Positions 45,378 to 55,266 of a stretch of DNA of 64,000 nucleotides are shown here, in pieces. Source of the stretch: Trichococcus sp. K1Tr (GTDB lineage Bacteria > Bacillota > Bacilli > Lactobacillales > Aerococcaceae); NCBI RefSeq assembly GCF_028309625.1, contig NZ_JAQMHR010000002.1:186001-250000 (forward strand), written 5' to 3'. The notes under the pieces were generated by a model. That model worked only from the letters and a program-made list of their open reading frames with translations. It searched no databases and had not been told where the DNA came from. Both the position numbers and the translations under genes were made by a program. Numbering within the stretch: the stretch's first letter is position 1; each line of letters opens with the position of its first letter.

Positions 45378-46607
45378 ATGAAGAGAACATTTTTCACCTC
45401 GGAATCGGTCATGGAGGGGCATCCGGATAAGCTCTGCGATCAGATAGCCGACGGGATTTTGGATGCTATTCTGGAGGATGATCCGTTCGCGCGGGTGGCT
45501 TGCGATGTTTCCGCCAGTACTGGTTTGATCACGGTTTTCGGCCAGATCACGACGGTCAGCATGGTGGATATTCCGGCCATCGTCCGGACGATCATCCAGG
45601 ATGTCGGCTACACGGACAGCGACTATGGTATCGATGGGAAGGCCTGTTCGGTCCTGATCGGTTTGGACAGGCAATCAGCGGATATCGCTGCAGGGGTTGG
45701 CTCCTCTTTGGAAAAACGGCTCGGTTCGGACGATGAAACGGACCAATTGGGCGCCGGCGATCAGGGCCTGATGTTCGGCTATGCCTGCAAGGAGACGCCG
45801 GAGTTGATGCCGTTGCCGATCACGTTGGCGCATAAGCTGGCAAAGAAGGTTGCGGAACTTCGGAAATCAGGGGAACTGCCCTATCTGAGGCCGGACGGCA
45901 AAACGCAGGTGACTGTGGAGTATGAGGATGGCCAAGTCAAAAGGGTCGAAGCGGTCGTAATCGCCTGCCAGCATGACGAATCGGTCGGCCAGGAACAAAT
46001 CAGAGACGATATGCTCCGGAAGGTGATTCCGGTCGGCATCCCTTCGGAGCTGTTGGATGATCAGACGAAATATTTTGTCAATGCCACCGGTCGTTTCGTC
46101 ATCGGCGGTCCTGCCGGCGATTCGGGATGGACCGGTAAAAAGATCATCGTCGATACTTATGGTGGTTATGCGCGGCATGGCGGAGGCTCCTTTTCCGGGA
46201 AAGATCCGACAAAAGTCGACCGTTCCGCCGCCTATGCTGCCCGATATGTTGCGAAGAATATAGTTGCTGCCGGATTGGCCGACAGCTGCGAGATCCAGCT
46301 GGCCTATGTCATCGGAGTGGCGAGGCCCGTTTCCGTCCGTGTTGAAACGTTCGGGACGGCCAGCCTCGCCGAAGAACTAATCGAAGAACTGATCGAAAAG
46401 CACTTCGACCTGCGTCCAGCTGCAATCATCCGCGATTTCGATCTGCGGAAACCAATCTACAGAAAGCTTGCCTGCTATGGACATTTCGGCAGACCCGAAT
46501 TGGATCTTCCATGGGAGCGTACCGATAAGGCCGCTTTGCTGGCGGAAGAAGCGATGGATTTGAAACGATTGCCGAAACGTCAGACAGGGGATGGATTTCA
46601 TGGATAG
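45378..46607 (+). CDS. metK: S-adenosylmethionine synthetase
   Basis: 409 residues. [52 protein letters not shown] and RVETFGT are the classical MetK motifs. [27 protein letters not shown] is a slightly divergent P-loop region (G-D-S-G-W-T rather than G-D-A-G-L-T). It makes AdoMet from methionine and ATP. The 82-bp upstream gap shows GAGGCG as SD but no recognisable SAM riboswitch. A membrane methyltransferase frame starts before its stop codon (8-bp overlap). Confidence 0.9.
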   Translation: MKRTFFTSESVMEGHPDKLCDQIADGILDAILEDDPFARVACDVSASTGLITVFGQITTVSMVDIPAIVRTIIQDVGYTDSDYGIDGKACSVLIGLDRQSADIAAGVGSSLEKRLGSDDETDQLGAGDQGLMFGYACKETPELMPLPITLAHKLAKKVAELRKSGELPYLRPDGKTQVTVEYEDGQVKRVEAVVIACQHDESVGQEQIRDDMLRKVIPVGIPSELLDDQTKYFVNATGRFVIGGPAGDSGWTGKKIIVDTYGGYARHGGGSFSGKDPTKVDRSAAYAARYVAKNIVAAGLADSCEIQLAYVIGVARPVSVRVETFGTASLAEELIEELIEKHFDLRPAAIIRDFDLRKPIYRKLACYGHFGRPELDLPWERTDKAALLAEEAMDLKRLPKRQTGDGFHG

Positions 46608-47295
46608 AAAGCAGGTTCGGCAGGAAAGGCGCAATTTGCTAAGGTTGGTCCTGTTCCGTCTTTTTTCAGGTTTGGTTCTGATCGGAGGACTCCTGTTCGC
46701 TTTTGCGGGGAGCTTCGGGTATTGGCAGGCTTGGCTTTTTCTGGCGGCATTGACAATCCCTTTGGTCATGACGCTCCTCTTTTTGTTGCGGAAGGATCCC
46801 GCTTTGCTGGAAAAACGGATGAACCTGAAGGAACCGCGCAAAGCGCAACGTAAAATCGTCCAAATTTCAGGGTTGTTCATGCTCCTGGGCTTTTTTCTGC
46901 CTGGATTGGACTACCGTTTTCAGTGGTCCGATGTTCCGCTTTGGCTGATTGTTGCCAGCGTCATCGTGTTCGAGCTCGCCTACGCGATGGTGGTCGCCGT
47001 ATTCGCCCAGAATAGCTATGCATCCCGCGTCATCGAAATCTAGGAAGGGCAGCAGTTGATCGATACCGGCCTTTATTCAATCATCCGCCACCCGATGTAT
47101 TCGGCGTCCATCATCCTGTATCTGTCGATTCCGCTGATGCTCGGGTCTTATTATGCCTTGCTTCCGATGGTATTGAGTTGCCTCGAAATCATCGCGCGGA
47201 TCAAGGACGAGGAGGAGATGCTGAAGGAAGGGTTGCCGGGTTACACAGCCTATACCCAACGCGTCAAATATCGTTTGCTTCCGTATGTATGGTAA
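46600..47295 (+). pseudogene. ICMT-family membrane methyltransferase interrupted by an amber codon
   Basis: About 231 codons of an isoprenylcysteine carboxyl methyltransferase-like protein. N-terminal TM helices (VLFRLFSGLVLIGGLLFAFAG, WLIVASVIVFELAYA) are followed by the typical ICMT core (EGQQLIDTGLYSIIRHPMYSASIILY). A TAG at 47041-47043 breaks the frame between VIEI and EGQQLI; the family expects Q here (IEIQEGQ), and CAG to TAG is one transition. Both halves remain in the same frame without other damage, so this may be a recent pseudogene, a readthrough case or a sequencing error. Confidence 0.8.
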
Positions 47296-47326
47296 TCCCG
47301 ATACTGGGCAAGTTGCCTTTGGTGAA

Positions 47327-47383
47327 AATAAATAACCCTCCGGATGATCCGCAGCAGCGGAACAGCCAGAGGGCTATTTATTT
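47327..47383. terminator. Terminator between the ICMT pseudogene and queC
   Basis: AAATAACCCTC and GAGGGCTATTT close an imperfect stem-loop, followed by a T-rich tract on the plus strand and AT-rich tract on the minus strand. Convergent genes. Confidence 0.65.
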
Positions 47384-48051
47384 TATTTATTCAGGTATTC
47401 TGCCAGTCCGGCGTTGCGGAGTTTGCAGGAAGGGCACTCGCCGCAACCGCCGGGAACACCCATATAACAAGTATGTGTATGTTCCTCGATGTAGGCGAGA
47501 CAGCCCAGCTGATCAGCAAGCTCCCATGTCTGCGCCTTCGTCAAGTACATCAACGGCGTTTCGACGTTGAAATTGTAATCCATGGCCAGGTTCAGGGTCA
47601 CGTTCATCGATTTGACGAATACGTCCCGGCAATCCGGATAGCCGCTGAAGTCCGTTTCGCATACGCCTAGGATAATGGTGCGGATGCCTTTTGACTTGGC
47701 GAAGATGCCGGCCAACAAAAGGAACAGGGCGTTCCGGCCGTCGACGAAGGTATTCGGGTAGTCTTCGGCATCGGCTTCCTTGATTGTCTGCGATTCGTCC
47801 ATCAATGCGTTCGTCGTTACTTTGCCCATGACATTCGCGTCCAGGATATGGTGTTCTACCCCAAGATCGTTGGCGATCCAGGCTGCCCGCTCCAGTTCGA
47901 TGCCATGGCGTTGGCCATAGCTGAAGGAAAGGGCCACGGTGTTTGCCGCACCGTACTTTTGGATGGCTTGGATCAGGCAAGTCGTTGAATCCTGCCCGCC
48001 GGAAAAGATGACCAAGGCTTGTTTTGGTGTTGTCCCATTCATATTTTCCAT
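47383..48051 (-). CDS. queC: 7-cyano-7-deazaguanine synthase
   Basis: 222 residues. The PP-loop is [13 protein letters not shown] (about 15-25). The zinc cysteines are at [18 protein letters not shown] near the C-terminus (three Cys plus one before). It converts CDG to preQ0 in the queuosine pathway. It starts immediately after the queF stop codon, so the two are translationally coupled. queD and queE are not in the window. Confidence 0.94.
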   Translation of the reverse strand: MENMNGTTPKQALVIFSGGQDSTTCLIQAIQKYGAANTVALSFSYGQRHGIELERAAWIANDLGVEHHILDANVMGKVTTNALMDESQTIKEADAEDYPNTFVDGRNALFLLLAGIFAKSKGIRTIILGVCETDFSGYPDCRDVFVKSMNVTLNLAMDYNFNVETPLMYLTKAQTWELADQLGCLAYIEEHTHTCYMGVPGGCGECPSCKLRNAGLAEYLNK

Positions 48052-48552
48052 CTAGCGGTTGTCTACTTTCTCGGGATAAAGATCGTGTTGAGCCAAGCGT
48101 TGCCAAGCCACGTCTTCCCATTTCGTTCCAGGCTTGCCGTAGTTGCAGTATGGATCGATCGAGATGCCGCCTCTCGGTGTGAATTTCCCCCACACTTCGA
48201 TGTATTTCGGCGCCATCAATGCAATCAGATCCTTCATGATGATGTTCATGCAATCCTCGTGGAAGTCGCCATGGTTGCGGAAACTGAAAAGGTAGAGCTT
48301 CAACGATTTGCTTTCGACCATGATCTCTCCCGGGACGTAGGAAATATAGATGGTCGCAAAATCGGGCTGTCCCGTCATCGGGCACAGGCTTGTGAATTCG
48401 GGGCAGTTGAATTTCACAAAGTAATCATTGTCAGGATGCTTGTTCGGAAAAGTTTCAAGGACTTTCGGATCGTAGTCCTGCGGATATTTAGTATGTTGGT
48501 TGCCCAATTGGGTGATGCCGTTCAGATCGGCTTCATTTCTGCCTGCTGTCAT
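48052..48552 (-). CDS. queF: NADPH-dependent 7-cyano-7-deazaguanine reductase
   Basis: 166 residues, short (type I) QueF of the tunnel fold. The nucleophilic cysteine is in [12 protein letters not shown], the Asp follows in the same motif, and [21 protein letters not shown] provides the QueF signature. It reduces preQ0 to preQ1. AAGGAGG before ATG 48552. Lies between queT and queC. Confidence 0.95.
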   Translation of the reverse strand: MTAGRNEADLNGITQLGNQHTKYPQDYDPKVLETFPNKHPDNDYFVKFNCPEFTSLCPMTGQPDFATIYISYVPGEIMVESKSLKLYLFSFRNHGDFHEDCMNIIMKDLIALMAPKYIEVWGKFTPRGGISIDPYCNYGKPGTKWEDVAWQRLAQHDLYPEKVDNR

Positions 48553-48571
48553 TGTGTGTTCCTCCTTATGC

Positions 48572-49069
48572 TCAGGGCTTTAAAAGCGCGCTTTTATAGA
48601 ATCGTTTTTCCAGTGCCTGCACCAAAAAGTAGCCGACGAAAGCCGGTACCGATTGGCCGATGCAGAGGCTGACGACAAGCGGCAGGAACGGGATGGCCAA
48701 CAGTTGCGATAGGTAGATCGGCACAACGATTCCCGGGATGAAGATGATAGGCAGGATCAGACACCACTTCGGCAAGTTGTATTTGCGGACAGCGTAAACG
48801 AGCGAAGCCGTAACGATGCCGACGAGGGTCCCACCAAGCATGTCGATGATCCCCAGTCCGCCGAAGAACAGGTTCGACATAAGATTGGCGAGGCCAGCCG
48901 GAATGATCAGGAACGGATTAAAATAAGCTAGAGCGTAAAGAGTTGTGGCGATGCGGATTTGATATTGTCCAAAAGCGAAAGATTGCGTCAGAGCCATGAT
49001 GACGATGTACATAGCGATATACATTGCTGAGAAAGTCAATTTTTGTGTTTTTGTGAATGATTTTTGCAT
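48572..49069 (-). CDS. queT: Queuosine precursor transporter QueT (ECF S component)
   Basis: 165 residues, about five to six TM helices: [27 protein letters not shown], then [19 protein letters not shown]. It matches the QueT family of ECF substrate-binding subunits for preQ0/preQ1. The start ATG 49069 has a weak GGTGG. It is the first gene of queT-queF-queC on the minus strand. The TnpB unit lies immediately upstream, where a preQ1 riboswitch would normally be found. Confidence 0.88.
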   Translation of the reverse strand: MQKSFTKTQKLTFSAMYIAMYIVIMALTQSFAFGQYQIRIATTLYALAYFNPFLIIPAGLANLMSNLFFGGLGIIDMLGGTLVGIVTASLVYAVRKYNLPKWCLILPIIFIPGIVVPIYLSQLLAIPFLPLVVSLCIGQSVPAFVGYFLVQALEKRFYKSALLKP

Positions 49070-49223
49070 CGGTCCACCGTTGCCATAAATCTAACTAAAT
49101 CTAGTTTATGTTTGCTTCCCTGTTCTTCGTGCCCGATTTGGTCCTGACGGACTACTTTCGTTTGATGCAGCACTCCGAGGGCGTAAATTCCGATGCAACG
49201 AATCGTACATATCCGAGTTACCG
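49070..49223 (-). ncRNA. TnpB right end with probable omega-RNA scaffold
   Basis: 154 bp of non-coding DNA directly 3' of tnpB. In IS200/IS605 elements the 3' end of tnpB and the right end encode the reRNA/omega-RNA that guides TnpB. On the minus strand this piece includes complementary segments (for example GTCCGTCAGGAC). It ends beside the queT start, so the guide would lie near 49070-49110 if the boundary is close to AAACTAG. The exact boundary cannot be told without other copies. Confidence 0.45.
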
Positions 49224-50321
49224 TTAGACTGCTTGGTAATCCCTCAGATTGTAGCTTGCGTTCAGATCCCTATCGCAATGGTGGCCGCACGCGCAGTGGT
49301 AGACTCGGTCGCTGCGTTTCAGGTCCTTCTTGAGCGTTCCGCAGTTGTTGCACAACTTGGAGCTCGGGAACCATTGGTCTGCTTCCACAAATTCAATGCC
49401 ATTTAGTTCGCATTTGTACTGCAGGCATTGTTTGAAGAAATAGAGTTTCTGATTTGCGACCGCTTTAGCCAAATGCTTGTCTTTCATCATGCCGCGGATG
49501 TTCAGCGTTTCCATCACAATGCGGGAGGGTTTGGATTTCACGATCTCCGCCGTTGCTTGATGGACATGATTGGTTCTGATGTTGGCTAAGCGTCGGTGCT
49601 GCTTTCGGATTTCACCTTCTAGATTTAGGAGATGTTTAGATTTAGGCGTTCCTTTTTTGTATTTTTTGCTTGCACGCCGTTGCAATCTCTTGAGGCGTTT
49701 CTCCGCTTTCCTCACGGAGGCTGTCTTGTTGATGTTGTTGTAAAAAACGCCATCGGAAGTGACAGCTAACTCCTTGATGCCGATATCCACGCCGACTTTC
49801 CGACCATCCAATTCAACTTTTACCGGATTCACCTCGATGCCAACCATCAGATACCAGTATTTGCCGTCGAACTTGATGCGCGGGTTGTAGTATTTGCAGT
49901 CCACGGGCAACAGTTCGTTGGTTTTCACCCAACCGATTTTCTCTAGCAGGACGCGGTTGCCTTTCACTTTCAGCTTGACGCAGTCATTGTAGAAACTCGG
50001 CGTGGAGCGGCGTTTGGTCTTGAACCGGGGATGCTGAGCTTGCCCATTGAAGAATGCTTTGTAGGCTTTACAGGCATCCTTGACCGCTTGTTTGACGACA
50101 TTATTGGACACGTCGTTCAGCCAGGCATATTTCTTGCGCTTCTTCATCTTGGTGATGTGCTTCCGCAGTTCATTGTCGCTGATGAATGTCCCACCGAAGC
50201 GGTGGTTCATTTCCTGCATCCGGATCGTGTAGTTGTAGGCCCAGCGGGCAACGCCGGCTGCTTGGTAGAGTTTGGAAGTTTCGTCTGTCAAAATCAAACG
50301 GACCTTCTTCGTCAGCATCAT
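49224..50321 (-). CDS. tnpB: TnpB-type RNA-guided nuclease (IS200/IS605 family)
   Basis: 365 residues. The RuvC-like domain has DIGIKELAV (first Asp), the Glu of RIVMETLNIRGM and the final Asp of DRDLNASYN. The zinc ribbon is CNNCG..CACG between them. The N-terminal helix/OFA region is KVRLILTDETSKLY. All catalytic residues are present, so it is likely functional. There is no tnpA transposase gene beside it, so it is a lone IS1341-type unit. GGGATGATCCGAG precedes the ATG. Confidence 0.93.
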   Translation of the reverse strand: MMLTKKVRLILTDETSKLYQAAGVARWAYNYTIRMQEMNHRFGGTFISDNELRKHITKMKKRKKYAWLNDVSNNVVKQAVKDACKAYKAFFNGQAQHPRFKTKRRSTPSFYNDCVKLKVKGNRVLLEKIGWVKTNELLPVDCKYYNPRIKFDGKYWYLMVGIEVNPVKVELDGRKVGVDIGIKELAVTSDGVFYNNINKTASVRKAEKRLKRLQRRASKKYKKGTPKSKHLLNLEGEIRKQHRRLANIRTNHVHQATAEIVKSKPSRIVMETLNIRGMMKDKHLAKAVANQKLYFFKQCLQYKCELNGIEFVEADQWFPSSKLCNNCGTLKKDLKRSDRVYHCACGHHCDRDLNASYNLRDYQAV

Positions 50322-50337
50322 CTCGGATCATCCCTTT

Positions 50338-50369
50338 CTATACGCAAAGTATAGAGGAAATAGAATCAA
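50338..50369 (-). mobile_element. Left end of the TnpB element with hairpin and possible TAM
   Basis: A short hairpin, CTATAC-GCAAA-GTATAG (50338-50354), is the kind of subterminal structure used by IS200/IS605 elements. On the minus strand TTGAT (plus positions 50365-50369) lies just outside and could be the target-adjacent motif, as in ISDra2. Boundary and motif are inferred. Confidence 0.5.
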
Positions 50370-50759
50370 AAATAAAAGAATTGAATGCATTTGAGGAGAT
50401 TTTTATTGACTGTTTAAAAACCTCACAATACTTTATTCAACGCCTTACAAGAATATGCACAAAAAAAGACGCACGGATGCCGAGAAGGTTGTCTCTAAGG
50501 AGAGAACAAGCCAACTCAAAAAACATTCCTGCGTTTTGATTGCATGATTCTATTACCCTAGTTTTATTTTACGACAGGATGGTTACGAACTGTCCCGAAC
50601 AGTTTAACAAAGAATGGTGTCCTTGCCAAGTGTGGTTTTCGAAGTTTATCAAGCCAAGTTTGTATAAGAGAATTTATTTGATTATAATGAAGATAAAGAT
50701 AACGCTATCAAAGTCGCATATGAGGGCAGTAGGTTCAATCAGCAGGAAGGATGAATAAA
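50370..50759. other. AT-rich intergenic region next to the TnpB element
   Basis: 390 bp without a convincing gene, visibly richer in A+T than its surroundings. A plus-strand frame about 50351-50536 reads as a helical segment (IEEIESKIKELNAFEEIFID), which may be a remnant of a gene broken by the insertion. No start codon or SD supports it as a gene. Other frames look random. Confidence 0.4.
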
Positions 50760-51236
50760 ATGGACTACATCAAAAGCCACATCAAGAAAAGTATTTTTAT
50801 CGAAGCACCGTTGGGAAAAGTATGGCAATACGCCGCCAATGTGGGGAATTGGCAAGACATTCATGAGGGACTGAAAATCGTCAAGCAGATCAGCGGGGAC
50901 GGCGGCATGTCCAGTGTCTACAAAGCAGAGTACGACATGTTCGGGAAAATGGTGCCGGTGAACATTGAAGTGCAGCAGGCGGAGCTGTTCCCTGAGGAGT
51001 TCGTCATGCGCGCAGCCATCCGGGTGGACACTGTCGATCCGGCCGAAGATTCTTTCGTGCGGCAAAATTACACGGCCAAAGCGGAGGAAGGCGGAACGAC
51101 GTTAAACTTGGAAAGCATCCAGAATATTCCTTATGTAGATAAGAACAAAACATTTGATAAAGAAGCTTACCAGGAAAAACGGGATGAAATGGCGCAACAA
51201 GCAATCGAGCGGATCAGGCTGTTCTGCGAAGAGTGA
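50760..51236 (+). CDS. SRPBCC-fold (polyketide cyclase/START-like) protein
   Basis: 158 residues. It opens with IFIEAPLGKVWQYAANVGNWQDIHEGL, the hallmark of SRPBCC/polyketide-cyclase-like lipid- or ligand-binding proteins, and ends with a long C-terminal helix. No ligand is predictable. The start at ATG 50760 is preferred, 9 bp from AGGAAGG. Confidence 0.75.
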   Translation: MDYIKSHIKKSIFIEAPLGKVWQYAANVGNWQDIHEGLKIVKQISGDGGMSSVYKAEYDMFGKMVPVNIEVQQAELFPEEFVMRAAIRVDTVDPAEDSFVRQNYTAKAEEGGTTLNLESIQNIPYVDKNKTFDKEAYQEKRDEMAQQAIERIRLFCEE

Positions 51237-51402
51237 ACTGGCGCAAACGGTAATGGTGGAACTGGAAGCGGAACCCTTTGCGGGATTCAGATCCAGTTCC
51301 GTTTTTAATTCCGCACCGGCCACTCGTTTTCACAAAAACGCGGATTTATTAATGTTTTCCTGTTATACTGAGACGACAAATCAAAAGTGAAGGTAGGACA
51401 AG

Positions 51403-52851
51403 ATGAATTATACAACATTTGAAGACTTCGCAATCAGCGAAGAAATCGTTACGGCACTAAAGGCATTGCGTTATTTCAAACCGACGCAAGTACAACAGGA
51501 GGTCATCCCGATGACCTTAAAGGGCAAAGATATCATTGTCGAATCGCAGACTGGCAGCGGCAAGACCGTCAGTTTCGGCGTACCGTTGTGCGAAAGTGTA
51601 AGTTGGGAAGAAAACCGTCCGCAGGCGCTGATTTTGGTTCCGACAAGGGAGCTGGCTTTGCAGGTGAAAGAGGACATCACCAACATCGGACGGCTGAAGC
51701 GGATCAAGGCTACTGCTGTCTTCGGCAAGACTTCCTTCGATACGCAAAAATCGGAATTGAGACAGAAAAGCCATATCGTAGTCGGCACTCCGGGCAGGGT
51801 TTTGGATCATCTGCAAAAAGGGACAATGAAATTTGACAAGATACGCTACCTGGTACTTGATGAGGCGGATGAGATGCTGAATATGGGCTTCATTGAGCAA
51901 GTGGAAGCCATTATCGATTTCCTTCCGAAACAAAGACAAACGCTGCTGTTCTCCGCGACCATGCCGAATGAAGTGGTGCGTCTGGCCAGCTTCTATATGA
52001 AGAACGACCGCGTTTCAGTGAAAATGGAAAGCGACGAGGCATCCAAGCCGAAGATTCTGCAATCCTTCATCCGTGTCCAAGAGTCGGGCAAACCCAAGCA
52101 ACTATTGGATCTGCTGACCGTTGAGAATCCTGACAGCTGCATCATCTTCTGCAATACGCAGGAAGCCGTAAACGGGCTGTACACATTCTTGAGTAAAGCC
52201 GGTTTGCCGATCGATAAGATGCACGGCGGAATGGTGCAGGATGACCGCACAGCCGTCATGGAAGATTTCCGCAAAGGCAGGCTGCGCTATTTGGTGGCTA
52301 CGGATGTGGCTGCGCGCGGCATCGATGTCGATAACGTGACGCATGTCGTCAATTATGATGTCCCCGAGGAGAAAGAGAGCTTCATCCACCGTACCGGCAG
52401 GACCGGCCGCGCCGGTAAAACAGGGATAGCCTTGACCTTGGTTACGCCTAATGAGGAAAGAAGCTGGCAGGCAGTGCAAGACTTCGCTCAGCAGGAAATC
52501 ACTGAAATCAATCCGCCGAGCGCCCGCTTCGTGCAGCACCATAAAGCGACTTTTGAAAAGAAACTGCAGGAACGCCCCGTCATCAAACAGGCACGGAACC
52601 GGGAATTGAACAAGGACATCACCAAAGTCTATTTCAATGGCGGCAAGAAGAAAAAATTGCGCGCCATCGATTTCGTCGGCACGCTGACCAATATTCCCGG
52701 CATCGATGCGGATGATATCGGCATCATCACGATCCAGGAAAACGTGACCTACATCGAAATCCTGAACGGCAAAGGCCCCTTTGTGATTTCCGAGATGCAG
52801 AACCGCACCGTCAAAGGCAAAGCGCTGAAAGTGCATAAAGCAAAGAAATAG
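51403..52851 (+). CDS. dbpA: DEAD-box RNA helicase with DbpA-type C-terminal RNA-binding domain
   Basis: 482 residues. Motifs: Q motif (F..P..VQQEVIP), I SQTGSGKT, Ia [39 protein letters not shown] and [10 protein letters not shown]. The C-terminal 75 residues ([29 protein letters not shown]) form the DbpA/YxiN RNA-recognition domain that binds 23S rRNA helix 92. It probably acts in 50S assembly. Stand-alone gene. Confidence 0.9.
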   Translation: MNYTTFEDFAISEEIVTALKALRYFKPTQVQQEVIPMTLKGKDIIVESQTGSGKTVSFGVPLCESVSWEENRPQALILVPTRELALQVKEDITNIGRLKRIKATAVFGKTSFDTQKSELRQKSHIVVGTPGRVLDHLQKGTMKFDKIRYLVLDEADEMLNMGFIEQVEAIIDFLPKQRQTLLFSATMPNEVVRLASFYMKNDRVSVKMESDEASKPKILQSFIRVQESGKPKQLLDLLTVENPDSCIIFCNTQEAVNGLYTFLSKAGLPIDKMHGGMVQDDRTAVMEDFRKGRLRYLVATDVAARGIDVDNVTHVVNYDVPEEKESFIHRTGRTGRAGKTGIALTLVTPNEERSWQAVQDFAQQEITEINPPSARFVQHHKATFEKKLQERPVIKQARNRELNKDITKVYFNGGKKKKLRAIDFVGTLTNIPGIDADDIGIITIQENVTYIEILNGKGPFVISEMQNRTVKGKALKVHKAKK

Positions 52852-52877
52852 ATGCAGCAAAATTGAACGCTTGAATG

Positions 52878-52930
52878 CGAAACGACCCCGCATGTCTCCG
52901 TTAATTGAGGAGCTTGTCGGGTCGTTTTCA
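52878..52930 (+). terminator. Terminator of the DEAD-box gene
   Basis: AAACGACCC pairs with GGGTCGTTT across a 30-nt loop, followed by TC; the stem is good but the T-tract is short. Confidence 0.55.
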
Positions 52931-53006
52931 TGCGCTTGCCTCAATATTTCGGGTGGCATTCCTGCCCGACAGGGGATATACTTAGAAACAGAAAGTGGTG
53001 AACCAA

Positions 53007-54047
53007 TTGAAACCAGTCGCAACGTATGAAGAAATAGAACAGCAACGCGGAGACAAATCGATTCTGTATGTGGACGTCAGGAGTCCGTCAGAATATGCGA
53101 AGTCGACCATACCGGGCGCCGTAAATGTGCCGGTCCTGGATGATGAGGATAGGAAAACAGTGGGAACGCTTTACGTCGCCGGCAAGATCGACGATGCTAA
53201 AAGCCACGGTATCCAAACTATTTCCCCAAGATTACCGGAAATGTTCAGCCTCTTCCAGGAGTATACAAAAGCCTATGACCAAGTCGTCATCTTCTGCAGT
53301 AGGGGGGGATTCCGCAGCAATTCGATTTTTTCCTTGCTCAAATCTTTGGGTATGAATGTCCACCGGATGGAAGGCGGCTACAAAAACTACCGCAGCACGA
53401 TCAATAATCTGATTCCCGTATTGTTCGAAAAGGTCCAGTTTGTGACACTCTACGGCAATACCGGGACCGGTAAAACAGCCATCCTGGAGGAACTGAAGAA
53501 GCGTGGAGCCAATGTGCTTGATTTGGAAGCCTGCGCCAACAACAGAGGGTCCGTCTTCGGAGGCGTCGGCCTTAAGAAGAAACAGCCACACAACCAAAAA
53601 ATGTTCGAAAGTCTGTTGGTCGAGAGCGCCGCTGGCTGGAAGGAGCCGCTGGTCGTCTTTACTGAAGGCGAAAGCAAGCGGATCGGACAGGCCGTATTGC
53701 CGCCCTCGTTGATTGATGCGATGCAGAAAGGCATAAACCTGAACATCGAGGCTTCATTGGATTACCGGATCGGACAAATCAAAAAAGATTACCTCCACAG
53801 CAATGAAGCAGAGCTCCTCGCAGCGCTTGACCGTTTGAAACCTTACCTGAATGAAGCGCGTGTTGAGGGTTACAAGGAACAGGTGCGCCAGCAGGATTTC
53901 GACGCGGTCATCGCGGATCTGTTGGTGAAATACTATGATCCCCGCTACAACTTCAACAAAAAGGAATTTTCCACCATCTTCCGGAACGAAGACGCCGAAG
54001 CAACGGCCGAAGCCATTCTGGAGTGGATGAAGCAATGTAACGCTTGA
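53007..54047 (+). CDS. mnmH: tRNA 2-selenouridine synthase
   Basis: About 346 residues. An N-terminal rhodanese domain (VDVRSPSEYAKSTIPGAVNVP; catalytic Cys in VVIFCSRGG near residue 97) and a P-loop domain (LYGNTGTGKTAIL near residue 152) match SelU/MnmH. The enzyme replaces the 2-thio sulfur of wobble uridine in tRNA-Lys, Glu and Gln with selenium from selenophosphate. The SD-like AAAGTGGTG points to TTG 53007; a GTG at 52995 would add four residues. Convergent with selD and its partners. Confidence 0.92.
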   Translation: MKPVATYEEIEQQRGDKSILYVDVRSPSEYAKSTIPGAVNVPVLDDEDRKTVGTLYVAGKIDDAKSHGIQTISPRLPEMFSLFQEYTKAYDQVVIFCSRGGFRSNSIFSLLKSLGMNVHRMEGGYKNYRSTINNLIPVLFEKVQFVTLYGNTGTGKTAILEELKKRGANVLDLEACANNRGSVFGGVGLKKKQPHNQKMFESLLVESAAGWKEPLVVFTEGESKRIGQAVLPPSLIDAMQKGINLNIEASLDYRIGQIKKDYLHSNEAELLAALDRLKPYLNEARVEGYKEQVRQQDFDAVIADLLVKYYDPRYNFNKKEFSTIFRNEDAEATAEAILEWMKQCNA

Positions 54048-54058
54048 TTACAAAAAAC

Positions 54059-54105
54059 AAAACAGAGCAGCTGCCCGTGAAAGCGGGTGGCTGCTCTGTT
54101 TTATT
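54059..54105. terminator. Bidirectional intrinsic terminator
   Basis: AAACAGAGCAGC..GCTGCTCTGTTT stem with inner CCCG/CGGG pairing, followed by TTATTTTATT. Separates mnmH from the convergent aminotransferase. Confidence 0.88.
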
Positions 54106-55266
54106 TTATTCTTCTTCCGCCAAAATCCGCAGCGCCTTGGCTGCGTAGTCGATTTCCTCCATCGTGTTGAAGCTGGAGAAGCTGAAGCGGACCATGCCGG
54201 TTTTTTCTGTGCCGAAAGCCTGATGGATGAGCGGTGCGCAATGGGCGCCGGGGCGCACAGCGATTGCGTAATCCATGAAGAGCGCATCGCTGAGGTCGCC
54301 GGAGGACCAGCCCTCCAGATTCAGCGAAACGACCGGCGCGCGCTCCATGCTTTCAGCGAAACTGCCGTAGAGGGTGATTCCCGGGATGTCCTTGATCTGG
54401 TCATGGAAGCGGAAAGTCAGTTCCTGCAGGTGTATAGTGATCGCTGCCAGACCTTTCTGGCCGATGTAATCCAAACCGGCGGAAAGGCCCGCCAAGCCAT
54501 GGACATTCTGGGTGCCGGCCTCGAAAAGGGTCGGCATCTCTGTCGGGTATTGCTTATCGAAAGAATGGAAGCCGCTGCCGCCGGTGAACACCGGCACGAA
54601 TTCCAAGGACCTGTCTCCGAGGCAGATGCCCCCGGTTCCTTGCGGGCCGTAGAGTCCTTTGTGTCCGGTGAAGCAGAGGACGTCGATGTGCTGCTGCACC
54701 ATATCGATGGCGAGGACGCCTGCGCTCTGGGAAGCGTCGACGATGAAAATCAAATTGTGCTCCCTGCAGAAGCGGCCGATCCATTCCAGATCTGCCGCAT
54801 TGCCGGTGACATTCGAAGCGTGGTTGACCACGACTGCACGGGTATCGGGTCGCAACAGGCGTTCGAAATCGGGATAGCGGAGCGTGCCAAGTTCATCGAC
54901 TCCTACAAACGATAAGGCAGCGCCCTGTTCTTCAAGTTGGTACAGCGGACGCAGGGCGGCGTTGTGCTCCGTCACAGTGGTGATGATGTGGTCATCCGGG
55001 TTCAACAAGCCCTTCAGGACCATGTTCAGCGAGGCGGTCGCGTTGGCCGTGAAAGCGACGTTTGCCGCATCCGGCACACCGAATAGGGCGGCTGTTTTCT
55101 GGCGCAGCGTTTCCGTCAGCCGCAATGCGTTCAGGGAAACGGTATGGCTTCCGCGTGCCGGGTTGCCCAGCTGACCGTCGGCGATGGCGTGATAGACAGC
55201 TTCAGCCACCGCAGCCGGCTTCTTCAGCGTGGTTGCGCTGTTGTCGAAATAATAAAGTTCAGTCAT
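54106..55266 (-). CDS. Class V aminotransferase / cysteine desulfurase-like protein of the selenium cluster
   Basis: 386 residues, PLP fold type I. YYFDNSATTLKKP at the start, DASQSAGV for the pyridine aspartate, TGHKGLYGPQG for the PLP lysine, and RPGAHCAP with the nucleophilic cysteine near residue 340. It is the cysteine-desulfurase-like enzyme often encoded beside selD/yedF, likely liberating S or Se from (seleno)cysteine. It overlaps the preceding DUF3343 gene by 8 bp and begins after TGGAGG. Confidence 0.88.
   Translation of the reverse strand: MTELYYFDNSATTLKKPAAVAEAVYHAIADGQLGNPARGSHTVSLNALRLTETLRQKTAALFGVPDAANVAFTANATASLNMVLKGLLNPDDHIITTVTEHNAALRPLYQLEEQGAALSFVGVDELGTLRYPDFERLLRPDTRAVVVNHASNVTGNAADLEWIGRFCREHNLIFIVDASQSAGVLAIDMVQQHIDVLCFTGHKGLYGPQGTGGICLGDRSLEFVPVFTGGSGFHSFDKQYPTEMPTLFEAGTQNVHGLAGLSAGLDYIGQKGLAAITIHLQELTFRFHDQIKDIPGITLYGSFAESMERAPVVSLNLEGWSSGDLSDALFMDYAIAVRPGAHCAPLIHQAFGTEKTGMVRFSFSSFNTMEEIDYAAKALRILAEEE

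Noticed and set aside
49070-49223. preQ1 riboswitch upstream of queT
   Set aside because: ATAAACTAG on the minus strand resembles the tail of preQ1-I, but the CAGG..CCTG stem and A-rich pseudoknot loop are absent; the region fits the end of a TnpB element better.
50186-50539. Plus-strand frame opposite the tnpB start
   Set aside because: First half is antisense to tnpB; second half may be a gene remnant but has no start or RBS, so it is only mentioned with the intergenic region.
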